Shown: positions 7,695 to 15,150 of the stretch, piece after piece
Position numbering within the stretch: the stretch's first letter is position 1
How the letters are laid out: each line of letters starts with the position of its first letter
NCBI GenBank assembly: GCA_040004035.1
Contig: JAMPLN010000029.1
Direction: 5' to 3' (one strand)
Length of the DNA stretch: 64,000 nt
Origin: Microcoleus vaginatus_C
GTDB lineage: Bacteria > Cyanobacteriota > Cyanobacteriia > Cyanobacteriales > Microcoleaceae
Position numbers and translations under genes: made by a program
Notes under the pieces: model-generated
The model's database searches: none
What the model was told of the DNA's origin: nothing
What the model saw: the letters and a program-made list of their open reading frames with translations, nothing else

Positions 7695-9509
7695 TTAAAA
7701 GCGGAAGTTATATGCTCGCCAACCACCCAGATCGGAAATATCGATCGCATCCGCCACAGCATAAGGTTCGCACAAAAAGCCCTGCACCGTGGAGCCGTCC
7801 TCCAACACCAACGTACCAATTCCCAGCGGCGGGGGAATTTTAGCGACAAATCCGCCGAAAGCCGCGATCGACAACTCCCAAACTTCCACCTCGATCGCGC
7901 TACCGCCCTCTATCTGACGCACCAATCCCGGCTTGCCCAGAGCAGTACCCGTCAAAGCGTACAGCTTGTAAATCGGGCTGGTACGGCAGGCGCGAACCAA
8001 AATGCCTCCCCCCTCGATTAGTTGATAATTCAGCGGCTCACCGCTCAAATGAGCCCCAACTACGGCTATTTTGACTCGTTCTTCTGAGGAAGATTTTGCT
8101 GCGCTGGCGGGTTCCGGGACGGTTGGCAGCGGTAGGTTGGTTGCGCCCATAGTTCCCCCCAAACTAGCGTGGAAAGCAGATCCCAGCCGGCAGAGCGATA
8201 AATCGTGCCACGCAGGAGCCATCAGTGTCAATCCTGCGGGCAATCCGCTGCTTTGAAACCCGCTGGGAACTGCGATCGCGCACAAATCGAGCAAATTCGC
8301 AAAGTTCGTGTAGCGCCCGAGATTGGTGTTGAGCGCGATCGGCTCGGCTGCAACTTCTGCGACAGTATAAATCGTACCTGTCGTCGGCACCGCCAACACA
8401 TCCATTGACTGCCACTGAATTTCTGCAAGCTTGCGGAGTTCGGCCAACCGGTACGACGCGCGGTAAGCGGCGACGGCATCGTAGCGTTTGCCGCCGCTGA
8501 TAATTTCGTAGACGATCGGATCGATATCCTCTGGGTGCGCGTCGAGGAAATCGCCGATCGCGGCCAACCTTTCTGCTACCCAAGGCCCGCCGTAGAGGAG
8601 TTCGGCAGCATCCGCAAAGGGTTTGAAGTCAATAGGTGCGATCGTGCAGCCCAATGATTGCAAGCGCGCGATCGCCTCCCGGTAGCGCTGTTCGGCTTCT
8701 GCATTCCCAAAAAATTCGAGTTCGCCGTCTCCGGGAACTCCCACCCGCAAGCGGGATAAATCCGGCAAAACTTTCGTTTCAGGGTGACGAGAAAACGCAT
8801 CCTCAGCGTCAAAACCGCTGGCTACTTGCAGCACAGAGGCTGCATCCGCACAGGTGAGAGCGAACACAGAAACGCAATCGAGCGATCGCACCGCCGGCAG
8901 CAGGCCGCGAGTGCCGATCGAGCCGCAACTTGGCTTCAGCCCGACAATGTTGGTAAAAGCAGCGGGAACCCGCCCCGATCCTGCGGTATCGGTACCCAGA
9001 GCAAAACTCACCAATCCGGCCGAGACTGCTGCTGCGGAACCGGAACTCGATCCGCCCGGAATGTAGCGCGAATCGAACGGATTGCGACAAACTCCATAAG
9101 GCGTGCGGGTTCCCACTAATCCTGTGGCAAACTGATCCATGTTTGTTTTGCCGATCGCGATCGCACCTGCCGCGCACAGGCGCTCTACGACTGCGGACGA
9201 TCGCGCTGGAGTGTGAGCAAACGGAGGACATCCCGCCGTAGTCGGAACGCCCGCCCAATCGAGATTATCTTTGATCGCAAAAGGTATCCCGTAGAGCGGC
9301 AATTGTTGCGGGTCTAGGTTTTCCAATGCTTTGGCGCGATCGAGGGTTTCCGCCAGCGGTGCTAAATAAATCCATACTGCCGGATCTGCATAGCGTTCGA
9401 TCCGATCGTACACGCTGGCGATCGCATCTGCAGGCGCGATTGAGCCGGTGCGGTAGCGATCGAGCAGCGAATGAATGTCGAGACTGTTGCTGTAGTTAAA
9501 TTTTTCCAT
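7695..9509 (-). CDS. atzF: Allophanate hydrolase
   Basis: 604 residues, full length for AtzF-type allophanate hydrolases. The amidase-signature domain covers residues 1-440: GIPFAIKDNLD holds the catalytic Lys, GGSSSGSAAAV the cis-Ser, and GTDTAGSGRVPA the Ser nucleophile. The C-terminal 130 residues (KIAVVGAHLSGEPLN, GLVRQIEGG, LVLEDGSTVQGF, CEPYAV) are the allophanate hydrolase C-terminal domain. The enzyme converts allophanate to ammonia and CO2 in the cytoplasm. It is divergent from the guanidine transporter/carboxylase genes across a 770-base gap and supplies the last step of that pathway. Confidence 0.95.
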   Translation of the reverse strand: MEKFNYSNSLDIHSLLDRYRTGSIAPADAIASVYDRIERYADPAVWIYLAPLAETLDRAKALENLDPQQLPLYGIPFAIKDNLDWAGVPTTAGCPPFAHTPARSSAVVERLCAAGAIAIGKTNMDQFATGLVGTRTPYGVCRNPFDSRYIPGGSSSGSAAAVSAGLVSFALGTDTAGSGRVPAAFTNIVGLKPSCGSIGTRGLLPAVRSLDCVSVFALTCADAASVLQVASGFDAEDAFSRHPETKVLPDLSRLRVGVPGDGELEFFGNAEAEQRYREAIARLQSLGCTIAPIDFKPFADAAELLYGGPWVAERLAAIGDFLDAHPEDIDPIVYEIISGGKRYDAVAAYRASYRLAELRKLAEIQWQSMDVLAVPTTGTIYTVAEVAAEPIALNTNLGRYTNFANLLDLCAIAVPSGFQSSGLPAGLTLMAPAWHDLSLCRLGSAFHASLGGTMGATNLPLPTVPEPASAAKSSSEERVKIAVVGAHLSGEPLNYQLIEGGGILVRACRTSPIYKLYALTGTALGKPGLVRQIEGGSAIEVEVWELSIAAFGGFVAKIPPPLGIGTLVLEDGSTVQGFLCEPYAVADAIDISDLGGWRAYNFRF

Positions 9510-9993
9510 AGTGCACCGTCAGTCGATTTTAGATTTTAGATTTTAGATTTTAGATTGAAGAGTTGACTTCACAGGCTGTGTTTGGCGATCGTTATTACAA
9601 ATAGACGGTTAGTTTACCGCATTGTCGATCGTACTCGCATCGAGTCAGCGGGCTCGAAGTATTTCTCAAGAAATCTTCAAGCCAGGCCTTGCGGGTTTCG
9701 TCTTTGTGTGTTGGTAAACTTCGCGATTTCCCATAGCCCCGTCTCATCGCCCGGTTTAATCTTCCCAAACATTTAATTTTACAAATTCGAGAAAAACCGT
9801 TTTTTGTAACATTTTACACATTTTCGCATTAAGTTTGCTGTTACCGTTTGAAACGTAGCAATCTAGTAAGATTGCAAACTACAGTATGCCTACCTTTCAA
9901 AAAGCTAAGTGCATTGCTGTTACTAACAGTCTCGAATAACTCCTTGGGTTGCAAACAGGACTTATACAGACAAAAACCGAAAAAATTTAACCG
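9510..9993. promoter_or_regulatory. Divergent intergenic region between atzF and the guanidine riboswitch
   Basis: No gene. A GATTTTA tandem repeat occupies 9525-9556, just upstream of the atzF start. The rest is AT-rich and should hold promoters for atzF (leftward) and the riboswitch transcript (rightward). I could not pick a convincing -35/-10 pair or NtcA site; GTAACATTTTAC near 9810 has the wrong spacing for NtcA. Confidence 0.5.
9525..9556. repeat. Heptanucleotide tandem repeat (GATTTTA)x4.5
   Basis: Perfect tandem heptamers 15 bases upstream of the atzF start codon. The same unit occurs at 29537-29569 upstream of the acetamidase-like gene. Confidence 0.95.
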
Positions 9994-10136
9994 CTTCTAG
10001 GGTTCCGATTTGAATCATTTTCTAACTCAGCTTAGAAAGTTCAAGTGCTGGTCCGAGAGAAGCAGACTGGTTCTCCCCAAATTTAATTTTAGGGAAACAC
10101 TAGCCAGTTACACGGCGGGATAAAAGCCCGGGAGAA
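9994..10136 (+). ncRNA. Guanidine-I riboswitch (ykkC class, subtype 1)
   Basis: All conserved blocks of the ykkC aptamer appear in order: TCTAGGGTTCCG at about 9996, CTGGTCCGAGAGA at 10048-10060, and ACACGGCGGGATAAAAGCCC followed by GGGAGA at 10110-10135. The aptamer binds guanidinium and turns on downstream genes. The genes here (NMT1-type ABC transporter, DUF1989 pair, carboxylase) are the classic guanidine-I regulon, which argues against the ppGpp- or PRPP-sensing ykkC subtypes. It lies about 145 bases before the lipoprotein start. Confidence 0.93.
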
Positions 10137-10184
10137 ACGCGATCGGTCATCAAGACTCGGTTCGTTAGCTCTCGGGCTTTATCC
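10116..10184 (+). promoter_or_regulatory. Putative expression platform of the guanidine riboswitch
   Basis: The 3' part of the aptamer, GGATAAAAGCCCGGGAGA (10118-10135), can pair with TCTCGGGCTTTATCC at 10170-10184, so an alternative hairpin would compete with aptamer folding. A smaller hairpin, CCTTG-TATAT-CAAGG, follows at 10183-10197. No T-run follows, so attenuation may not be by classic intrinsic termination. Confidence 0.6.
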
Positions 10185-10280
10185 TTGTATATCAAGGGGG
10201 TTTGCGGCAGCTAAGGAAGCCAAAGAAGGTGCAAAAGCTCGATCGACATATTCACCTCTAACCAGCAACCAGAATATAGT

Positions 10281-11348
10281 ATGAATATCCGATATTGCTC
10301 CCCAAAAATAACGCGATCGCCCTTATCCTACTGCGCCCTATTTTTCATCACATTGTTTTTCGCTGTCGGCTGCGTCAACCCGGCAATTTATATCAAAACC
10401 ACGACAGAAAGCGAAGCAGCTTCTTCAGTAAGTGCTGATGCAGTTAGCCTCGGATTCAGCGCGTGGCCCGGCTGGTTTCCTTGGCAAATTGCCAAAGAGC
10501 AAAAGATATTTGAAGCCAACAATGTTGCTGTAGACTTAAAATGGTTTGACGGCTACTTAGAATCGATCAGCACCCTCACAGCAGGACAGATAAATGCTAA
10601 CAGCCAAACCCTCGGCGATACCGTAAACTCCATATCAGGCGGCGCCGACCAAGTAATTGTTTTAGTCAACGACAACTCGACGGGAAATGACAAAGTGATT
10701 GTCGCTGAAGGTATCAATTCCGTTGCCGACTTAAAAGGGAAAAAAGTAGCAGCAGAGGAAGGTACAGTCGATCACTTTTTATTGCTGTTAGGGCTGAGAA
10801 AAGCAGGTTTATCAGTGCAAGATATTCAATTTGTACCGCTGGAAACCGGCAAAGCTGCGGCGGCTTTCGTCGGAGGGCAAGTCGATGCGGTGGCAGTATT
10901 TGCGCCGTTTACCACGCAGGCATTAAAACGAGCTAACAGCAAGGAACTGTTTAGTTCAAAAGATTTTCCGGGGGCGATTTCCGACCATTTGGTATTCACG
11001 CGAAAGTTTATCGACGAACACCCCGATCGAGTGCAAGCCCTGGTCAATTCATGGTTTGCAACATTGGAATACATGAAAGCAAATAAAGAGAAATCTTACG
11101 AGATTCTAGCCAACCGCGCCGGAGTTAGCGTTGAGGAATACAAAGAATATGAAAACGGGACTAAGATATTTACGATCGAGGAAAACTTGAAAGCCTTTCA
11201 ACCGGGAAATGATATGACATCATTGCAGTTTGCGGCTGCCGAAATGAGTAAATTTCTCGTAGATGTAAATTTAGCAAAAACCCAACCAGATCTCAGCACA
11301 TTATTTGACGATCGTTTTATCAAAGCTTATGCGGAAGGTAAAAGCTAA
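10281..11348 (+). CDS. ABC transporter substrate-binding lipoprotein (NMT1/TauA type), probable guanidine importer
   Basis: 355 residues. A hydrophobic N terminus ending LFFAVGC gives a lipobox with Cys31, so it is a membrane-anchored periplasmic binding protein. The mature part reads VSLGFSAWPGWFPWQIAKEQ and GKKVAAEEGTVDHFLLLLGL, typical of nitrate/sulfonate/taurine-type binding proteins. Such proteins are regular members of guanidine-I riboswitch operons, so guanidine or a related cation is the likely ligand; this is inferred from context. It is the first gene of a plus-strand cluster with permease, ATPase and degradation enzymes. Confidence 0.88.
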   Translation: MNIRYCSPKITRSPLSYCALFFITLFFAVGCVNPAIYIKTTTESEAASSVSADAVSLGFSAWPGWFPWQIAKEQKIFEANNVAVDLKWFDGYLESISTLTAGQINANSQTLGDTVNSISGGADQVIVLVNDNSTGNDKVIVAEGINSVADLKGKKVAAEEGTVDHFLLLLGLRKAGLSVQDIQFVPLETGKAAAAFVGGQVDAVAVFAPFTTQALKRANSKELFSSKDFPGAISDHLVFTRKFIDEHPDRVQALVNSWFATLEYMKANKEKSYEILANRAGVSVEEYKEYENGTKIFTIEENLKAFQPGNDMTSLQFAAAEMSKFLVDVNLAKTQPDLSTLFDDRFIKAYAEGKS

Positions 11349-11455
11349 AAGGCAGAAGTTACGATTTGGCAGACCAAAAAAAACTTAAAAAAAATACTTT
11401 TTATAATCCCCAACATCTACTCCAATTACTCGACAAACCATTCCGCAATTAAATC

Positions 11456-12307
11456 ATGCCATCAAATCCCGAACGCCGATCGATCCAATCCCACCTCAAG
11501 CAAAAAAGCCTAAATCCCACCGTTTTCTGGCGGATTGCGGAAGAGATACCACAACCCCTCAATATTGGGTTAACGGTAACATCGATCGCACTTCCGCTGC
11601 TGCTGTGGTGGCTAGTAACAACCTTCGCCAACGTAGACCCCAAATTTTTGCCTTCCCCCGGCAAAGTTTTAGAGGCATTTGGTCGGCTTTGGAACACTCG
11701 CGAACTTTTGAAAGACACGGTAGCGAGTTTGTGGCGGGTAGGAGTGGGCTTTCTGTTCGCCTTGGTTTTTTCCATACCAATTGGCGTGCTGATGGGCAGT
11801 TTTCCCAGTATTCGCGCCTTGCTGGAACCCATGTTCGGCTTGATGCGATATATGCCCGCACCAGCATTCATTCCCCTGCTAATTCTCTACTTGGGAATCG
11901 GCGAAGAACCCAAAATAATGCTGATATTTATCGGCGTCTTTTTCTTCAATTCGCTGATGGTGATGGATACAGTCAAGTTTGTTCCCAAAGACTTGATCGA
12001 ATCTACTTATATGTTGGGTGGGAATCGCTGGGAAATCCTAACTCAAGTTATTTTTCCCCACGTTTTGCCGGGAATTCTTGATGCTAGCCGCATCAACCTA
12101 GCTGCGGCTTGGCAATTGGTAATCGTCTCGGAATTGATTGCGGCAACCGAAGGCTTAGGTCGTCGGATCAGCGTCGCAGGTCGATTTCTCCGAACCGAGG
12201 AAATTTTTGTGGGGCTGATTGTCATTGGGGCGATCGGACTGACTTTTGACTTGCTTTTTCAATATCTGCTGCGGGTTTCTTGTAAATGGTCAAGTCAGAA
12301 ACAGTAA
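11456..12307 (+). CDS. ABC transporter permease (nitrate/sulfonate/taurine type)
   Basis: 283 residues with about six membrane segments (for example LPLLLWWLVTTF, VGVGFLFALVFSIPIGVLMG, IMLIFIGVFFFNSLMVM). The EAA-loop, which contacts the ATPase, is ELIAATEGLGRRISV near residue 225. It belongs to the BPD_transp_1/SsuC family. It follows the binding protein by 107 bases and precedes the ATPase by 142 bases, so the three form one importer. Confidence 0.92.
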   Translation: MPSNPERRSIQSHLKQKSLNPTVFWRIAEEIPQPLNIGLTVTSIALPLLLWWLVTTFANVDPKFLPSPGKVLEAFGRLWNTRELLKDTVASLWRVGVGFLFALVFSIPIGVLMGSFPSIRALLEPMFGLMRYMPAPAFIPLLILYLGIGEEPKIMLIFIGVFFFNSLMVMDTVKFVPKDLIESTYMLGGNRWEILTQVIFPHVLPGILDASRINLAAAWQLVIVSELIAATEGLGRRISVAGRFLRTEEIFVGLIVIGAIGLTFDLLFQYLLRVSCKWSSQKQ

Positions 12308-12449
12308 GCAGATTTTGAAGGAAGAAGGAAGAAGGCAGTGGTGTAAAATAAAATTCAAACCCACGCTAGATATCGTTGTTAGTCCTAAAATTTACAGATT
12401 TTGGGAATGAAAAAATCCATTTTTTACTTACAATACAGAGGATAAACTC

Positions 12450-13226
12450 ATGTTTCTGCAAATCAACAACCTGCACAAAAACTTTGAAACGAAAAACGGT
12501 AAATTAGTTGTCCTCAAGGACATCAATATGAGCATCAAGCAAGGCGAATTTATCTGCGCGGTAGGCGCATCCGGTTCGGGCAAATCTACTCTTTTGAGGC
12601 AGATTGCGGGATTGGACAAGCCGACAATAGGGGAAGTGAAAATTGACGGCAAGGAAGTTGTTGCGCCTGGGCCGGATAGAGGTATGGTATTTCAGCATTA
12701 CACTCTTTATCCTTGGATGAACGTGCAGGAAAATGCCGAGTTTGGCCTCAAACTTCAAGGCGTGTCGAAGAAAAAGCGGCGCGAACAAGCGAGCTATTAT
12801 TTGAATGTGGTAGGATTGACGCAGTTTGCTTCGTCGCTGCCGAAGGAATTGTCGGGCGGGATGAAACAGCGGGTGGCGATCGCCCGCGCCCTCGCTTCTG
12901 AACCTAAAGTGTTATTAATGGATGAACCTTTCGGCGCCTTGGATATCCACACTAAAGAATCGATGCACGAATTTATGCTCGATTTGTGGCGCCGCACTCA
13001 GATTACAATCTTTATGATTACCCACGATGTCGAAGAAGCGGTGTTTCTTTCCAATCGGATTTATGCTTTGGGCGCCCGTCCCGGTACAGTGAGAAAGGAA
13101 ATGTCGATTAATTTGCCCGATCGCACTCCCAGCGTTAAACGCCACGCCAAATTCCACGATTACCGCGACGAACTCATGGATTTGATGCGGAAACACGGAC
13201 AGGAAGCAGTTGCAATGGCTGCTTAA
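12450..13226 (+). CDS. ABC transporter ATP-binding protein (nitrate/sulfonate/taurine type)
   Basis: 258 residues with a complete nucleotide-binding domain: Walker A GASGSGKST, Q-loop MVFQHYTLYPW, signature LSGGMKQR, Walker B VLLMDEPFGALD and H-loop MITHDVEEA. The sequence matches the SsuB/TauB/NrtD group. It powers the importer formed with the preceding two genes. Confidence 0.94.
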   Translation: MFLQINNLHKNFETKNGKLVVLKDINMSIKQGEFICAVGASGSGKSTLLRQIAGLDKPTIGEVKIDGKEVVAPGPDRGMVFQHYTLYPWMNVQENAEFGLKLQGVSKKKRREQASYYLNVVGLTQFASSLPKELSGGMKQRVAIARALASEPKVLLMDEPFGALDIHTKESMHEFMLDLWRRTQITIFMITHDVEEAVFLSNRIYALGARPGTVRKEMSINLPDRTPSVKRHAKFHDYRDELMDLMRKHGQEAVAMAA

Positions 13227-13299
13227 ATAGAAATAGGTTTGTAGTTGCACTTTTTGCACCCGCGCCAACCGTACAACGGCAAACCTAAGTAAGTGGAAA

Positions 13300-13420
13300 C
13301 TTAACATCTTGTACCCTTGTCAATTACCTATTTAGGAACGGGCAAGATGCCCGTTCCACAATAAAATTGAGTTTTGTGGAACGGGCATCTTGCCCGTTCT
13401 TAAGAATGGTGCAAGATATC
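13300..13420. mobile_element. MITE-like palindromic element, copy B, with target duplication
   Basis: Terminal parts ATCTTGTACCC and GGTGCAAGAT are inverted. Inside, GGAACGGGCAAGATGCCCG and its inverse surround TGGAACGGGCATC, giving a near-perfect hairpin. AGTGGAAA directly repeats on both sides (13292-13299 and 13421-13428), consistent with a target-site duplication. It lies inside the guanidine cluster, 100 bases before the first DUF1989 gene, where the hairpin could affect read-through. Confidence 0.85.
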
Positions 13421-13519
13421 AGTGGAAATAAATATTACTTTGGGAGAGGGCGGGTTTTGCCGCTACAGAATACTATTGTTTGGTTTCGCAGACCTACCCA
13501 AATACATCAAGAGGAACTT

Positions 13520-14251
13520 ATGGTGCAACTATCATCGATCGACACAAACTCACAAATTGATTCTGACCTCGTATTAATCGAAGAAACCGTACCGGGCGGC
13601 GCGTACTGGTCGGGGGTCATCAAGCGGGGAAACACCCTGCGAATCACCGATTTAGAAGGCTCTCGCGGCGTTTCCATGCTGTGCTACAACGCCGACAATG
13701 CGATCGAACGTTTCAACGCAGCAGACACCGCCAAAATTCAATTCAACGCCTTTCTCAAAGAAGGCATGGTGATCTACACAGACATGGGACGCATCCTATT
13801 TTCTATCACCCAAGACACCTCCGGCTGTCACGATTTGTTAGGAGGATGCAGCAACGCCATTAGCAATGCCAAAAAATACGGCGAAGGAGACTGGAAAAAC
13901 TCCCGCGACAACTTCCTCAAAGCCCTAACTCGATGGGGATTGAGCAAAAAAGACATCATGCCCAACCTCAACTTATTTACTCGCATTGCCGTCAAACCCG
14001 ATGGCACGATGGAGTTTCGCGAAGGCTGCGAAAAACCGGGTAGTTTTATCGATTTGCGAGCAGAAATGAACGTATTGACAATTATCTCTAACTGCCCCCA
14101 CATCCTGCATCCCGGTTCAATTTACGATCCAAAACCCATTCAAATTCAGATTGTGAAATCCCCCGCACCCGTACCAGACGACTTGTGCCGCACCGCCAAC
14201 CCGGAAGCCGTGCGCGGCTTCACCAACACCGATGCTTTGTTCGTGCAATAG
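13520..14251 (+). CDS. DUF1989 protein, probable carboxyguanidine deiminase subunit (formerly urea carboxylase-associated protein)
   Basis: 243 residues from the ATG at 13520, which has a GAGG ribosome site; the longer open frame reads through the MITE-like element. Motifs: GGAYWSGVIKRGNTLRITD, SMLCYNADNAIERFNAADT, QDTSGCHDLLGGC, and FIDLRAEMNVLTIISNCPH. These belong to DUF1989, the family shown to act as a two-subunit carboxyguanidine deiminase (CgdAB) making allophanate from carboxyguanidine. Cys/His residues in GCHDLLGGC probably bind the metal. Which of CgdA or CgdB this is cannot be decided here. Confidence 0.88.
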   Translation: MVQLSSIDTNSQIDSDLVLIEETVPGGAYWSGVIKRGNTLRITDLEGSRGVSMLCYNADNAIERFNAADTAKIQFNAFLKEGMVIYTDMGRILFSITQDTSGCHDLLGGCSNAISNAKKYGEGDWKNSRDNFLKALTRWGLSKKDIMPNLNLFTRIAVKPDGTMEFREGCEKPGSFIDLRAEMNVLTIISNCPHILHPGSIYDPKPIQIQIVKSPAPVPDDLCRTANPEAVRGFTNTDALFVQ

Positions 14252-14328
14252 ACCCGATTCCAGCACTTAATCTTGTCCGCATCAATCTGCGGTAAAAAAC
14301 TCTGCACTTCCATCATAAAAAGTGAACC

Positions 14329-14970
14329 ATGATTGCAACTACCCAACAAATCCTCGATCCAAAAACTGCAATTTATAACGAAGTCTTACCAGCCAGACAT
14401 CCCTGGTCTCGTGTCATCAAAAAAGGACAGATTCTTCGTATTGTAGATTTAGGCGGAAATCAAGCAGTAGATTTTTTAGTTTACAATGCCGATGACCCTT
14501 CCGAACGTTACAGCGCCCCCGATACGATCGTCAATCAAGGCAATATCTTTGTCACTACAAACAGCCAACTCATTTCCAACGAAGGGCGAGCCATTATGAC
14601 CATAATTGCTGACTCCTGCGGGCGGCACGATACCTCCGGCGGCGCCTGTAGCTGCGAGAGCAATTCCGTGCGGTTTGGGCTAGATAAAAAATACCAGCAC
14701 GCCTGTGTTGAAAATTTCCTCGCCGCAATTCTTCCCCACGGTTTGGGCAAGCGAGATTTAGTCAGCAATATCAACTTCTTTATGAATGTTCCGGTTAGCG
14801 AAGATGGCACTCTTGAAATTGTTGACGGCATCTCCGATCCGGGAAGCACAGTTGATTTGCGAGCCGAAATGAACGCGCTAGTTGCTATTTCTAACTGCCC
14901 GCAAATGAACAATCCTTGCAATGCTTACAATCCTACGCCGATTCAGTTGATTATTTGGGATTCCGTGTAA
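14329..14970 (+). CDS. DUF1989 protein, second probable carboxyguanidine deiminase subunit
   Basis: 213 residues. It parallels its neighbour: PWSRVIKKGQILRIVDLGGN, DFLVYNADDPSERYSAPDT, SCGRHDTSGGACSCESN (likely metal site), and VDLRAEMNALVAISNCPQMN. It lacks the 30-residue C-terminal tail of the first DUF1989 protein. The tandem pair directly before a urea carboxylase-like gene is the standard CgdAB arrangement. A 77-base gap separates it from the first subunit. Confidence 0.9.
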   Translation: MIATTQQILDPKTAIYNEVLPARHPWSRVIKKGQILRIVDLGGNQAVDFLVYNADDPSERYSAPDTIVNQGNIFVTTNSQLISNEGRAIMTIIADSCGRHDTSGGACSCESNSVRFGLDKKYQHACVENFLAAILPHGLGKRDLVSNINFFMNVPVSEDGTLEIVDGISDPGSTVDLRAEMNALVAISNCPQMNNPCNAYNPTPIQLIIWDSV

Positions 14971-15067
14971 TCTAATATGCCCGCCGAGAGGGGGACGCTG
15001 GCACTATTGTTAGCGCCCTTCCCTATTGCCCGAAAAGACTTGCATAGCATTCCCAAGCTTTCCTATC

Positions 15068-15117
15068 TGGAAATTATCTGCGTTTATCTGCGTTCATCTC
15101 CCTTACATCTGCGGTTG
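15068..15117. repeat. Dispersed 'ATCTGCGTTTATCTGCG' repeat
   Basis: ATCTGCGTTTATCTGCGTT and ATCTGCGG units in the gap before the carboxylase. Related copies occur at about 22752-22803, 23586-23670 and 41848-41882. Confidence 0.7.
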
Positions 15118-15150
15118 ACTTATCAATCAAAGATTTATACAATTACCCAA

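Noticed and set aside
8071..9258. Several long frames inside the atzF region on both strands
   Set aside because: Shadows of a GC-rich coding sequence; atzF itself is complete and conserved.
9795..9825. NtcA site GTAACATTTTAC
   Set aside because: Only 6 bases between GTA and TAC; the consensus needs 8.
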